Source: Deltaproteobacteria bacterium
GTDB lineage: Bacteria; Desulfobacterota; B13-G15
NCBI GenBank assembly: GCA_003646705.1
Contig: QMLK01000086.1
Location: 1-5,631 of the forward strand
Reading direction: 5' to 3'
Length of the DNA stretch: 5,631 nucleotides
Under the pieces are notes generated by a model. The model had not been told where the DNA came from. It saw only the letters and a list, made by a program, of their open reading frames with translations, and ran no database searches. Below are positions 1-5,631 of the stretch, piece after piece; the stretch's first letter is position 1; each line of letters starts with the position of its first letter. The translations under genes were made by a program, and so were the position numbers.

Positions 1-832
1 CCTCCCACCTCTGGATGACCCCTTGAGCGTCCCCTTCGAGGAGCCTCACATACCAGGCCTCAAGCCGCTCAAGCAGCGCCCTGATCACCTCGACCCGATC
101 CACCTCCCTGCCCAACTCCTGCCGCAAGGAGGTGGCGACCCCCCGTACATCCTCGGGGAAGTCTCGGGCCAGGGCGTTCACGTTGATCCCTATCCCCAAG
201 ACCAAGAAGGCGATGAGGTCCGCCTCCGAGGCAGCCTCCGCCAGGATGCCCCCGAGCTTCCTCCCCCTCAAAAGGAGGTCGTTGGGCCACTTTATCTCCG
301 GCCGAAGCCCCGTCGCCTCCTCCACGGCCTCCGCAGAGGCCACGGCGGCCATCAGGGTGATCAAGGGGACCTTGGCAGGGGGCAGCTGAGGCCGCAGAAG
401 GACCGACAGATAGAGGTTGAGCCCTGCAGGAGAGGACCAGCTCCTGCCCATCCTGCCGCGTCCCCCCGTCTGGGACTCGGCGAGGAAGACCTCCCCCTCC
501 TCTGCCCCCTTCAGGGCGCGCCGGTATGCGACGGTGTTGGTGGAGTCCACCACCTGAAAGAGGTGGACCTTCCTCCCGAGGAGCCGGCACCTCAACCCCC
601 TCTTTATCTCAAGGGCGCTGAGTCCCTTTGGGGAGGCCACGAGGCGATAGCCCTTGGCCAACTGCGCCTCTATCTCGTAGCCGTTGCGCCTGAGGGTCTG
701 GATCCCCTTCCACACCGCCGCCCTGCTCACCCCAAGGCGCCGGGCCATCTCCTCCCCGGAGACGAACCCCTCCCGGGACCTCAGGATTTCCAGGAGGGCC
801 TCAGAGGTACGGCCTTCAGTCGAGACGGTCAT
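1..832 (-). CDS. birA: Bifunctional biotin-[acetyl-CoA-carboxylase] ligase / biotin operon repressor, partial (C-terminus beyond left edge)
   Basis: BirA activates biotin with ATP to biotinyl-5'-AMP and transfers it to a lysine of the biotin carboxyl carrier protein; enzymes with an N-terminal helix-turn-helix also repress biotin genes. My minus-strand translation gives 277 codons with no stop. Residues about 11-50 form the winged helix-turn-helix (GVSRAAVWK at 34-42, wing ending KGYRL). The catalytic domain follows: DSTN at 96-99, the biotin/ATP loop GRGRMG at 124-129, [32 protein letters not shown] at 181-197 and GIGINVN at 213-219. The family is usually about 320-330 residues, so only the last 45-55, the small SH3-like domain, are missing. 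The ATG overlaps the end of the EF-G gene by 17 nt; a GAGG lies 10 nt upstream (843-846). The HTH indicates the regulatory class, but no biotin genes are visible. Recognition is very secure. Confidence 0.95.
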   Translation of the reverse strand, partial: MTVSTEGRTSEALLEILRSREGFVSGEEMARRLGVSRAAVWKGIQTLRRNGYEIEAQLAKGYRLVASPKGLSALEIKRGLRCRLLGRKVHLFQVVDSTNTVAYRRALKGAEEGEVFLAESQTGGRGRMGRSWSSPAGLNLYLSVLLRPQLPPAKVPLITLMAAVASAEAVEEATGLRPEIKWPNDLLLRGRKLGGILAEAASEADLIAFLVLGIGINVNALARDFPEDVRGVATSLRQELGREVDRVEVIRALLERLEAWYVRLLEGDAQGVIQRWE

Positions 833-2846
833 AGCGGAGGAACCTCATGGAGAAGGTGCCCCTGCCCTGGGTGAGGGAGCGGAGGTCCGTGGAGTAGCCG
901 AACATACGGGTCAGGGGCACGAAGGCCCTGATCATGGCCATCTGGCCCTTAGTGGAGATCTGCTCCACCTGTCCCTTGCGCGATTGCAGATCCCCGATGA
1001 CCTCCCCCATGAATTCGTTCGGGACCATGAGGTTGAGTTCCATGATGGGCTCGAGCTGCAGAGGGCCTGCCCTTTCGCAGGCCTCACGCAAGGCCTGAGA
1101 GGCGGCGGCCTTGAGGGCCATGGGGGTGAAATCGTCCTCGTGGTAGCGGACCCCTTTGAGGATCACCTTGATGTCGGTCAAGGGGTAGCCCATCACCCCG
1201 AGGCTGGTGGCCTCCTCGACCCCCTCCTCGATGGCCTCCAGATACTGCCTCGGCAGCTCTTCAGGGGGCACCAAGGAGACGAACTCCAGGCCCCGCCCCC
1301 TCTCGTTTGGCATCACCTCGAGGGTGACCTCTGCGAAGCGGGGGGCACCCTCTATGGTCCGGGAGAACTCCGCCCTGGCCTCGGCCCCCTCCTTCACCGT
1401 CTCCCGATAGACCACCTGAGGCCGTCCCACGTTCACCTGGAGGTTGTACTCGTCCCTTATACGCCTGACGATGACGTCCAAGTGCAGTTCCCCCATCCCG
1501 GAGATGACCGTCTGGCCCGTCTCCTCGTCGTACTTCACACGGAAGGTGGGGTCCTCCTCGGCGATCTTCTCGAGGGCGAAGGCCAACTTGTCCTGATCCT
1601 GATTGGTCTTCGGCTCCACGGCTATGGAGATGACGGGCCTGTAGGCCTCGATGGGCTCAAGCACTATGGGGTGGCCCTTATCGCACAGGGTGTGACCGGT
1701 GGAGGTCTCCTTGAGGCCGGCCAGGGCCACGATCTCACCGGCCCGCGCCCTCTCCAACCGTTTCTTGTGGTTGGCGTGCATCTCGAAGATCCTGGCCACC
1801 TTCTCCTCCTTGCGCAGGTTGGCGTTGTAGACGGGCCGCCCAACCTCCAGGACCCCCGAATAGACCCTCACGTAGGTCAGCTTACGGCCTTGATCCATGG
1901 ATATCTTGAAGGCGAGGGCACACAAGGGCTCGGCCTCATCGCTCCTGCGCCGCTCCACCTCCTTGCTGAGGGGGTTGAGGCCCTCCACCGGAGGGATGTC
2001 GAGGGGGGAGGGGAGGTAGTCCACTATGGCGTCAAGCAGCGGCTGAATCCCCTTGTTCCTGAGGGCCGCCCCACAGAGCACCGGCTGGAGTTTCAGCCCG
2101 ATGGTGGCCCTGCGGATGGCCTCCTTCAACTCCCTCTCCGTTATGGGTTCCCCCGAGAGGTACTTCTCCAACAGGTGGTCGTCGGTCTCGGCCACCTTCT
2201 CCAGGAGGAGCTCCCGGTACCTCTCCGCCTCCTCCATGAGCTCTCGAGGGATCTCGGTCTCATAGTAACGTTCCCCCATTCCATCCTCCCAGAGGACCCC
2301 CTTCATCTTGACCAGGTCTATCACCCCGCGAAAGGAGTCCTCCCTGCCCCAGGGGATCTGGACCACCAGGGGGTTGGCCCCCAGCTTCTCGGACATCTGC
2401 TCGACCGTGCCGAAGAAGTCGGCCCCCACTCGGTCCATCTTGTTGACGAAGGCGAGCTTCGGCACCCGGTACTTGTCCGCCTGGTGCCATACCGTCTCGG
2501 ACTGGGGCTCCACCCCCCCTACGGCACAAAAGATAGCGATGGCCCCATCCAGGACCCGCAGGGACCTCTCCACCTCGATGGTGAAATCCACGTGCCCGGG
2601 GGTGTCTATGATCTGTATGATGTGGTCCCGCCAAAAACAGGTGGTCACCGCCGAGGTGATCGTTATCCCCCTCTCCTGCTCCTGGGGCATCCAGTCCATC
2701 ACGGCGGTGCCTTCGTGGACCTCGCCTATCTTGTAGGTCTTGCCGGTGTAGTAGAGGATCCGCTCAGTGACGGTGGTCTTGCCCGCATCGATGTGGGCCA
2801 TGAAACCTATGTTCCTCGTGCTCTTGAGCCTCTTCTCACCGGCCAT
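816..2846 (-). CDS. fusA: Translation elongation factor G (EF-G), probably a str-operon-independent copy
   Basis: EF-G is the cytoplasmic GTPase that drives mRNA-tRNA translocation and, with ribosome recycling factor, splits post-termination ribosomes. The 676-residue protein shows all GTPase motifs: AHIDAGKT at 17-24 (G1), RGITI at 59-63 (G2), DTPGH at 81-85 with catalytic His85 (G3), NKMD at 135-138 (G4) and CGAALRNKG at 258-266 (G5). The G' insert lies between G4 and G5, domain II at about 289-400, domains III-V after that (GMGELHLDV at 450-458; RYHEDD at 567-572, whose His569 matches the tip residue of domain [18 protein letters not shown] at 648-662). It is slightly shorter than the usual 690-700 because the C-terminal tail is missing. 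The start fits the family; an in-frame TAG just upstream (2859-2861) excludes earlier starts. Neither rpsL, rpsG nor tuf is adjacent; birA follows with overlap. Subfamily (canonical EF-G I versus spdEFG type) is unresolved. Confidence 0.96.
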   Translation of the reverse strand: MAGEKRLKSTRNIGFMAHIDAGKTTVTERILYYTGKTYKIGEVHEGTAVMDWMPQEQERGITITSAVTTCFWRDHIIQIIDTPGHVDFTIEVERSLRVLDGAIAIFCAVGGVEPQSETVWHQADKYRVPKLAFVNKMDRVGADFFGTVEQMSEKLGANPLVVQIPWGREDSFRGVIDLVKMKGVLWEDGMGERYYETEIPRELMEEAERYRELLLEKVAETDDHLLEKYLSGEPITERELKEAIRRATIGLKLQPVLCGAALRNKGIQPLLDAIVDYLPSPLDIPPVEGLNPLSKEVERRRSDEAEPLCALAFKISMDQGRKLTYVRVYSGVLEVGRPVYNANLRKEEKVARIFEMHANHKKRLERARAGEIVALAGLKETSTGHTLCDKGHPIVLEPIEAYRPVISIAVEPKTNQDQDKLAFALEKIAEEDPTFRVKYDEETGQTVISGMGELHLDVIVRRIRDEYNLQVNVGRPQVVYRETVKEGAEARAEFSRTIEGAPRFAEVTLEVMPNERGRGLEFVSLVPPEELPRQYLEAIEEGVEEATSLGVMGYPLTDIKVILKGVRYHEDDFTPMALKAAASQALREACERAGPLQLEPIMELNLMVPNEFMGEVIGDLQSRKGQVEQISTKGQMAMIRAFVPLTRMFGYSTDLRSLTQGRGTFSMRFLRYDRLD

Positions 2847-2848
2847 GG

Positions 2849-2853
2849 TCCTC
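2849..2853 (-). promoter_or_regulatory. Weak, very close ribosome binding site of the EF-G gene
   Basis: On the minus strand GAGGA sits only 2 nt before the ATG, much closer than the usual 5-9 nt. No better purine-rich site lies between the candidate -10 hexamer and the start codon. Either this site works poorly, or the message begins so close to the ATG that initiation is effectively leaderless. Confidence 0.35.
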
Positions 2854-2855
2854 TG

Positions 2856-2884
2856 ATTCTACCCCGAAAGGCAAAACCGGTAAA
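2856..2884 (-). promoter_or_regulatory. Candidate sigma70-type promoter of fusA-birA
   Basis: On the minus strand TTTACC (2884-2879, four of six matches to TTGACA) is followed after exactly 17 bp by TAGAAT (2861-2856, five of six matches to TATAAT). Transcription would begin about seven bases later, near 2849-2850, leaving a leader of only 3-4 nt before the EF-G ATG. The spacing and -10 match are good for such a GC-rich region. The almost absent leader is odd, so the site could instead be fortuitous, with the true promoter further upstream. Confidence 0.45.
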
Positions 2885-2888
2885 GGGA

Positions 2889-2909
2889 AGGTGACGCTAA
2901 GGGTCACCT
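2889..2909. repeat. Inverted repeat, 7-bp arms, next to the fusA -35
   Basis: AGGTGAC at 2889-2895 and GTCACCT at 2903-2909 are perfect reverse complements separated by 7 bp. The repeat begins 4 bp upstream of the candidate -35 hexamer of fusA. It lies between two divergent genes, so a regulator-binding site is plausible. No T-run follows on either strand, which argues against a terminator. Confidence 0.5.
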
Positions 2910-2911
2910 CC

Positions 2912-2932
2912 AGGGGACGAATTTCGTCCCCT
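2912..2932. repeat. Perfect 21-bp palindrome with one central base
   Basis: AGGGGACGAA (2912-2921), a central T (2922), then the exact reverse complement of the first arm (2923-2932). It starts 2 bp after the preceding inverted repeat. Chance occurrence of a 10-bp perfect arm at one base spacing is low in a region this short. It could be an operator shared by the divergent genes, or one copy of a dispersed palindromic element. As RNA it would form an 8-bp stem with a 5-nt AU-rich loop. No poly-T follows, so an intrinsic terminator is unlikely. Confidence 0.6.
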
Positions 2933-2983
2933 CCACCGCCGGGGTGCGCCTCCCTTCGGCCCACCGGGGAGCGGAACCAAATT

Positions 2984-3008
2984 TGCAGGGACCTCTACGA
3001 GATCTGCA
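2984..3008 (+). repeat. Imperfect hairpin directly before the ribosome binding site of the 121-residue gene
   Basis: TGCA at 2984-2987 and 3005-3008 form outer arms. GACCTC (2990-2995) and GAGATC (2999-3004) pair around a 3-nt loop with one C-A mismatch, with GG left as a bulge. The structure ends immediately before the Shine-Dalgarno sequence at 3009-3016, so it could affect ribosome access if transcription starts upstream of it. I see no convincing promoter for this gene, so the hairpin's presence in mRNA is an assumption. Confidence 0.25.
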
Positions 3009-3021
3009 GGAGGGGGAAACG

Positions 3022-3387
3022 ATGGGGCAAGCTGAAGGAGGGAAGAAGTACAGGGTTGTATTCCTCGGGGCTGCCAAAAGGGACTTCAAGGAAGTAGATC
3101 GGCTGGTGGCCAACCTCCAAAAGATCTTCGGCCTTTCCCCCCATGCGGTGGCTTACCTCATGAGGATGGTCCCGGTGACCATCAAGAAGGATACCTCTCT
3201 TGAGACGGCCATGAGGTACAAGGAGGTCTTTGAGGCCCTCGGGGGGAGGGTGTCGGTGGAACCCATGGTGCGGGAGGAGGTCCTCGAGACCCAGGAGCGG
3301 CCCTTTTACGGCTTCTCCGGAGGGGTCAAGAAGATCCCCATCAAGGTGAAGTACCCCAACTCCTTTGAGGAGCGAACTTCCCTTTAA
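3022..3387 (+). CDS. Small protein with an L7/L12 C-terminal-domain/ClpS-like fold (function unknown)
   Basis: I do not recognise a named family. The 121-residue protein has no signal peptide or membrane segment and should be cytosolic. Residues about 9-80 read as beta (YRVVFLGAA), helix (EVDRLVANLQKIF), GL turn, helix, loop with P51 and K55-K56, a longer helix (SLETAMRYKEVFEALGG) and a last strand (RVSVE). This order, with GL after the first helix and EALGGRVSVE at the end, resembles the ribosomal L7/L12 C-terminal domain; ClpS shares the fold, but the NDD adaptor motif of ClpS is absent. A basic tail (about 81-121, VKKIPIKVKYP) follows. I chose ATG 3022 because AGGAGGGGG (3010-3016 core) lies about 5-6 nt upstream; the same frame also has an ATG at 2944 without a good site. 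The gene diverges from fusA. Being a real gene is secure; the fold is an inference. Confidence 0.82.
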   Translation: MGQAEGGKKYRVVFLGAAKRDFKEVDRLVANLQKIFGLSPHAVAYLMRMVPVTIKKDTSLETAMRYKEVFEALGGRVSVEPMVREEVLETQERPFYGFSGGVKKIPIKVKYPNSFEERTSL

Positions 3388-3417
3388 AAGACCCCCAGTC
3401 CTGAGACCCCCCAACCC

Positions 3418-3446
3418 TTGAAGCCCCGGAGGGGGCATGCTATCCT
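3418..3446 (+). promoter_or_regulatory. Candidate extended -10 promoter of the TolB-like/FG-GAP gene
   Basis: TTGAAG (3418-3423) and TATCCT (3441-3446) are separated by exactly 17 bp, and TGC directly before the -10 makes it an extended -10 site. A start near 3453 would give a leader of about 40 nt ending in a good Shine-Dalgarno sequence. Each hexamer matches the consensus at four of six positions. This suggests the gene is transcribed independently of the preceding 121-residue gene. Confidence 0.5.
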
Positions 3447-3480
3447 CTGCAGAACGAGGATCTCTTAAACCTCATCGAAA

Positions 3481-3486
3481 AAGGAG
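3481..3486 (+). promoter_or_regulatory. Ribosome binding site fixing the ATG at 3495
   Basis: AAGGAG lies 8 nt before ATG 3495 in an A-rich stretch. It supports this start, which also places a typical signal peptide exactly at the N-terminus. Confidence 0.75.
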
Positions 3487-3494
3487 AAAATTGG

Positions 3495-5045
3495 ATGAAG
3501 AAGGCCTTTTTAGCCGTTTTTTTATCCCTCTTGATCTTCCTCCCCGCCCAGCACCTCGGGGCCCAGGAGGGGGTACGAGTGGCCCTCCTGCCCCTCACCT
3601 TACACACCCAGGAGGATCTCGGTGTCATCAAAGGGGCCATATCGAAGGTCCTGTCCACACGCCTTATGGCCCAAGGGGACCTGGTCGTCCTGGAGCGATC
3701 CCTCCTCGACCGTTTCCTGGCGGACCTGCCCCCAGGGGAGGTGACCGAGAGGGAGGCCCGATGGGTCGGCCGACGGGTCGGGGCCCATTTCGTGATCTTC
3801 GGCAGCTTGACCAAGGTGGGGGACTACGTGAGCCTGGACCTGAAGGTCCTCGACGTGACGGGGGAGACACCCACCAGGGCCGTCTTCGGCGAATATCAGG
3901 GGCTCCAGGAGCTGATGGCCGGCCTGGACTCGGTCGCCGTTGAGTTGAGGGACAGGATTCTCGGCAGGGAGGTGGTGGGGTTCCGCGGCCCCGGGACCCT
4001 CAGGGCCTCCCTCCTCTATCAGGCCATCGGCTACACCAAGCTCCAACGCTTCCCCGGCAGATCCCTGAAGGGGGTGGAGGTCGGTGACGTGGACGGGGAC
4101 CGGAGGAAGGAAATCGTCCTCATGGAACCCCACTCCATCTGGGTCTACAGGGACACGGGCAGGGAGCTCAAGCTCCTCGGGGAGTTCCGCCTCTCGGTGG
4201 CCCACAACCTCTTGACCTTGGGTACCATCGATGTGGATGGGGACGGCAAGGAGGAGATCGCGGTGACCGACGTCCTGGGGGACGACCTACAGTCCTTCCT
4301 CCTCTCCTTCGAGGGCGGAAAGTTCAAGTACAAGGCCAAGGGGCTGAACCGCTACCTCTGTGTGAAGGAGATGGGCGGCAGGAAGGTCCTCTTGGCCCAG
4401 GCCATGGGCGGGGACACCGACTTCTCGGGCCCTGTGGAGGAACTCGTCTGGAAGAAGGGAAAGCTCAGGATGAAGGGGACCTTGAAGGGCCTCCCCGGTG
4501 GCCCCCGCTGGCTCTACTCCTTCGTCTTGGGCCATTTCACAGGGGGGGAAAGGCCAGAGATGGTCTATGTGAATAGCCTGGGGGAGTTGAGGCTTGTAAC
4601 CTTGGAGGGGGATCAGCTCTGGAAGACCAGCGGCAGTTACTGCCGATCGGACAACTACTTCGATAGACCCGAGGTCTTCGCCGACGAGAAGGGCCTTCCC
4701 ACTCCCTTCCCCCGAAGGGTCTATCTGCCCACCCGCATGCTGGCAAGGGATCTGGACGCGGACGGGGTGGACGAACTCGTAGTGCTCCTCAACCGCTTCA
4801 GCATGGGGGAACACGTGGAGAAGGTCAGAATCTACGACAAGGGACACGTCCTGGCCCTCGTCTGGGATGGGATGGCCATGGCCCAGGCCTGGAGGACCCA
4901 GGACCTGCCGGGCTGTATCTTCGACTTCCAGATCGCAGACTCGGACAACGACGGCCGGGAGGAGCTGGTGGCGGTGGTGGTCTCCTCTCCCTTCCTGAAG
5001 AGGAAGACGTCGAGCAACCTCCTGGTCTTCGAGCTCTACGAATAG
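3495..5045 (+). CDS. Secreted TolB-N/FlgO-like protein with FG-GAP/VCBS-type repeats
   Basis: The specific function is unknown. Residues 1-23 are a Sec signal peptide (MKK, hydrophobic core, likely cut after LGA before QEG); no lipobox cysteine is present, so the product is probably a soluble periplasmic or exported protein. Residues about 26-155 resemble the TolB N-terminal/FlgO/CsgG-like domain: RVALLPL strand, helix with LSTRL, LVVLERS, then GAHFVIFGSLTKVGDYVSLDLKVLDV. From about 190 to the end, FG-GAP/VCBS-type blades appear, each with an Asp-rich calcium loop followed by a hydrophobic strand: DVDGDRRKEIVL (198-209), DVDGDGKEEIAV (246-257), DLDADGVDELVV (419-430) and DSDNDGREELVAV (482-494); GERPEMVYV near 351-359 is a degenerate one. 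These suggest an integrin-like beta-propeller that may bind protein or glycan. It has its own promoter and terminator, so it is probably monocistronic. Confidence 0.9.
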   Translation: MKKAFLAVFLSLLIFLPAQHLGAQEGVRVALLPLTLHTQEDLGVIKGAISKVLSTRLMAQGDLVVLERSLLDRFLADLPPGEVTEREARWVGRRVGAHFVIFGSLTKVGDYVSLDLKVLDVTGETPTRAVFGEYQGLQELMAGLDSVAVELRDRILGREVVGFRGPGTLRASLLYQAIGYTKLQRFPGRSLKGVEVGDVDGDRRKEIVLMEPHSIWVYRDTGRELKLLGEFRLSVAHNLLTLGTIDVDGDGKEEIAVTDVLGDDLQSFLLSFEGGKFKYKAKGLNRYLCVKEMGGRKVLLAQAMGGDTDFSGPVEELVWKKGKLRMKGTLKGLPGGPRWLYSFVLGHFTGGERPEMVYVNSLGELRLVTLEGDQLWKTSGSYCRSDNYFDRPEVFADEKGLPTPFPRRVYLPTRMLARDLDADGVDELVVLLNRFSMGEHVEKVRIYDKGHVLALVWDGMAMAQAWRTQDLPGCIFDFQIADSDNDGREELVAVVVSSPFLKRKTSSNLLVFELYE

Positions 5046-5056
5046 CTCCAGCCTCC

Positions 5057-5086
5057 TTGACAGGCCTTCGGGCCTTGTGTTTTCAT
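5057..5086 (+). promoter_or_regulatory. Candidate promoter of rpmH-rnpA with perfect -35
   Basis: TTGACA at 5057-5062 matches the -35 consensus exactly. After 18 bp comes TTTCAT (5081-5086, four of six matches to TATAAT), preceded by TGT, an extended -10 element. The predicted start is near 5093. The promoter overlaps the upstream gene's terminator hairpin. No other promoter-like pair lies closer to rpmH, and only 29 nt separate the later T-run from the rpmH ATG. Confidence 0.5.
5061..5083 (+). terminator. Intrinsic terminator after the TolB-like/FG-GAP gene
   Basis: AGGCC (5062-5066) and GGCCT (5071-5075) pair around a very stable TTCG tetraloop, followed by TGTGTTTT. It lies 16 nt after the stop codon. 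The stem is short but GC-rich, and the T-tract is interrupted by two Gs, so termination may be partial. Confidence 0.6.
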
Positions 5087-5096
5087 CTTGAAAGGC

Positions 5097-5133
5097 TCCC
5101 CTCAAGGGCCTCAAAGCCCGGAGGGGGTTTTTT
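5097..5133 (+). terminator. Strong intrinsic terminator / possible attenuator in the rpmH leader
   Basis: CCCCTC (5098-5103) pairs with GAGGGG (5121-5126), extended by a T-G wobble at 5097-5127. An inner GGGC/GCCC stem (5106-5109 with 5116-5119) closes a six-base loop, and six Ts follow at once (5128-5133). This is a textbook Rho-independent terminator. It lies downstream of the only plausible rpmH promoter and 29 nt before its ATG, so it may act on the rpmH transcript rather than only back up the preceding terminator. Confidence 0.7.
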
Positions 5134-5150
5134 GAAGGAGCGACAAACTC

Positions 5151-5155
5151 GGAGG
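5151..5155 (+). promoter_or_regulatory. Ribosome binding site of rpmH
   Basis: GGAGG lies 7 nt before the rpmH ATG, an ideal distance. The CCCCT between it and the start codon could pair with AGGGG (5122-5126), the 3' arm of the upstream hairpin. Confidence 0.75.
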
Positions 5156-5162
5156 ATCCCCT

Positions 5163-5297
5163 ATGAAACGGACTTACCAACCGAGCATCATCAGCCGCAA
5201 GAGGACCCATGGGTTCCTGAAGAGGATGAGCACCAAGGGGGGACAGAAGGTCCTGAAGAGGCGCCGCCAAAAGGGGAGGAAACGCCTCACCGTATGA
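5163..5297 (+). CDS. rpmH: 50S ribosomal protein L34
   Basis: L34 is a small, very basic protein that binds 23S rRNA within the large ribosomal subunit. The gene encodes 44 residues, the normal family length, and opens with the diagnostic MKRTYQPS. It continues with [21 protein letters not shown] and ends in the Arg/Lys-rich [13 protein letters not shown], matching the family along its whole length. A GGAGG ribosome binding site is well placed. Its last codons overlap the start of rnpA as ATGA, the conserved rpmH-rnpA pairing that couples production of a ribosomal protein and the RNase P protein. Identification is unambiguous despite the short length. Confidence 0.97.
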   Translation: MKRTYQPSIISRKRTHGFLKRMSTKGGQKVLKRRRQKGRKRLTV

Positions 5298-5631
5298 AGT
5301 GCCGAAAGGGCCTTGACAAGAAGGAGAGGATCCACCTGCAGCGAGACTTCCACCGGATCTACAGGAACGGTCGCAGGCTGCAGACACCCTCCTTCACGGT
5401 CATCACCAAGGAAAACGACCTGGGCTTCAGCCGCGTGGCCGCCGTGGCGGGCAAAAGGGTCGGGAAGGCGGTGGCCAGAAACAGGGTGAAGAGGTTGATA
5501 AGGGAGTTCTTCCGCCTGAACAAATGTAGGCTCCGTCCCTCCACCGATTACCTCATCATCGGCAAGGAAGGGGCCGACAGGCTGAGGTACCAAGACGTGG
5601 AGAGGGAGCTGAGCTTCCTCCTGCAGGAGGA
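5294..5631 (+). CDS. rnpA: Ribonuclease P protein component, partial (C-terminus beyond right edge)
   Basis: The protein cofactor of RNase P binds the catalytic RNA and the 5' leader of precursor tRNAs, helping produce mature tRNA 5' ends. My translation gives 112 complete codons with no stop; the family is about 110-125 residues, so little is missing. The N-terminus ([20 protein letters not shown], 9-28) carries the conserved RDF region. The RNR signature follows: [22 protein letters not shown] at 53-74, with R62-N63-R64 in the helix that contacts the [13 protein letters not shown] (85-94) is the expected central strand. The ATG overlaps the rpmH stop by 4 nt as ATGA. The nearest purine-rich stretch (5271-5280, inside rpmH) is about 13 nt away, so translation is probably coupled to rpmH. 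The usual downstream yidD-yidC cannot be seen here. Confidence 0.95.
   Translation, partial: MKCRKGLDKKERIHLQRDFHRIYRNGRRLQTPSFTVITKENDLGFSRVAAVAGKRVGKAVARNRVKRLIREFFRLNKCRLRPSTDYLIIGKEGADRLRYQDVERELSFLLQE

Noticed and set aside
23..874. Plus-strand open frame over birA
   Set aside because: Proline- and glycine-rich nonsense translation opposite unmistakable BirA motifs on the other strand.
684..2894. Very long plus-strand open frame (736 codons) opposite EF-G
   Set aside because: It is the antisense shadow of a clear EF-G gene; its translation is a low-complexity mix rich in Gly, Leu, His and Pro with no family motif. GC-rich codons create such frames.
2936..2983. Possible tRNA-like or structured RNA ending in CCA before the 121-residue gene
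   Set aside because: A CCA at 2977-2979 follows GC-rich sequence with short complementary stretches, but no cloverleaf, T-loop or anticodon arm can be drawn.
2944..3021. Upstream in-frame start adding 26 residues to the 121-residue protein
   Set aside because: The extra part reads as basic, cysteine-containing sequence with no good ribosome binding site at 2944. ATG 3022 has a strong, well spaced one, and the conserved-looking fold begins after it.
3423..3436. GCCCC/GGGGC hairpin as terminator of the 121-residue gene
   Set aside because: The 5-bp stem is not followed by a T-run and lies within the spacer of a better supported promoter.
5046..5162. Replication origin signals near rpmH
   Set aside because: rpmH-rnpA often lies near dnaA and oriC, so I looked for DnaA boxes (TTATCCACA-like). 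None is present and the region is not AT-rich.
4287..5387. Minus-strand open frame spanning the secreted gene, the terminators, rpmH and part of rnpA
   Set aside because: It crosses two terminators and three well supported plus-strand coding regions and shows no recognisable domain.

Overview
This window comes from a GC-rich bacterium whose coding regions use AGG heavily for arginine and GGG/CCC for glycine and proline. The proteins are rich in Arg, Glu and Leu, which would suit a thermophile. The elongation factor type, and a TolB-like/FG-GAP secreted protein beside rpmH-rnpA, would fit a Desulfobacterota-like (former deltaproteobacterial) lineage. That placement is an inference from style and gene content, not a phylogeny.

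The left half is read on the minus strand. A complete elongation factor G gene (fusA-type, 816-2846) is followed, with a 17-nt overlap, by a bifunctional biotin-protein ligase/repressor gene (birA), which runs off the left edge. The two almost certainly share a transcript. No ribosomal protein genes of the str operon flank this EF-G, so it may be a second, specialised copy.

A 175-bp divergent region (2847-3021) separates this pair from everything to the right. It holds a plausible sigma70-type promoter for fusA almost touching the start codon. Next to that promoter are two adjacent dyads: a 7-bp-arm inverted repeat and a perfect 21-bp odd-centred palindrome. A further imperfect hairpin abuts the ribosome binding site of the plus-strand gene.

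The right half is read on the plus strand. First is a 121-residue unrecognised protein (3022-3387) whose N-terminal 80 residues resemble the ribosomal L7/L12 C-terminal domain/ClpS fold. Next, behind its own extended -10 promoter, is a secreted 516-residue protein (3495-5045) with a TolB-N/FlgO-like N-terminal domain and FG-GAP/VCBS-type calcium-loop repeats. Last come rpmH (ribosomal protein L34, 5163-5297) and rnpA (RNase P protein), which overlap as ATGA; rnpA is cut by the right edge.

The most interesting noncoding segment is 5046-5162. A perfect TTGACA -35 overlaps the upstream gene's terminator, and a second, stronger intrinsic terminator lies between that promoter and rpmH. This is the layout of a leader attenuator for the L34/RNase P operon. 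Most of the window is housekeeping: translation elongation, ribosome assembly, tRNA processing and biotinylation. Nothing indicates a mobile element, CRISPR array, tRNA or rRNA.
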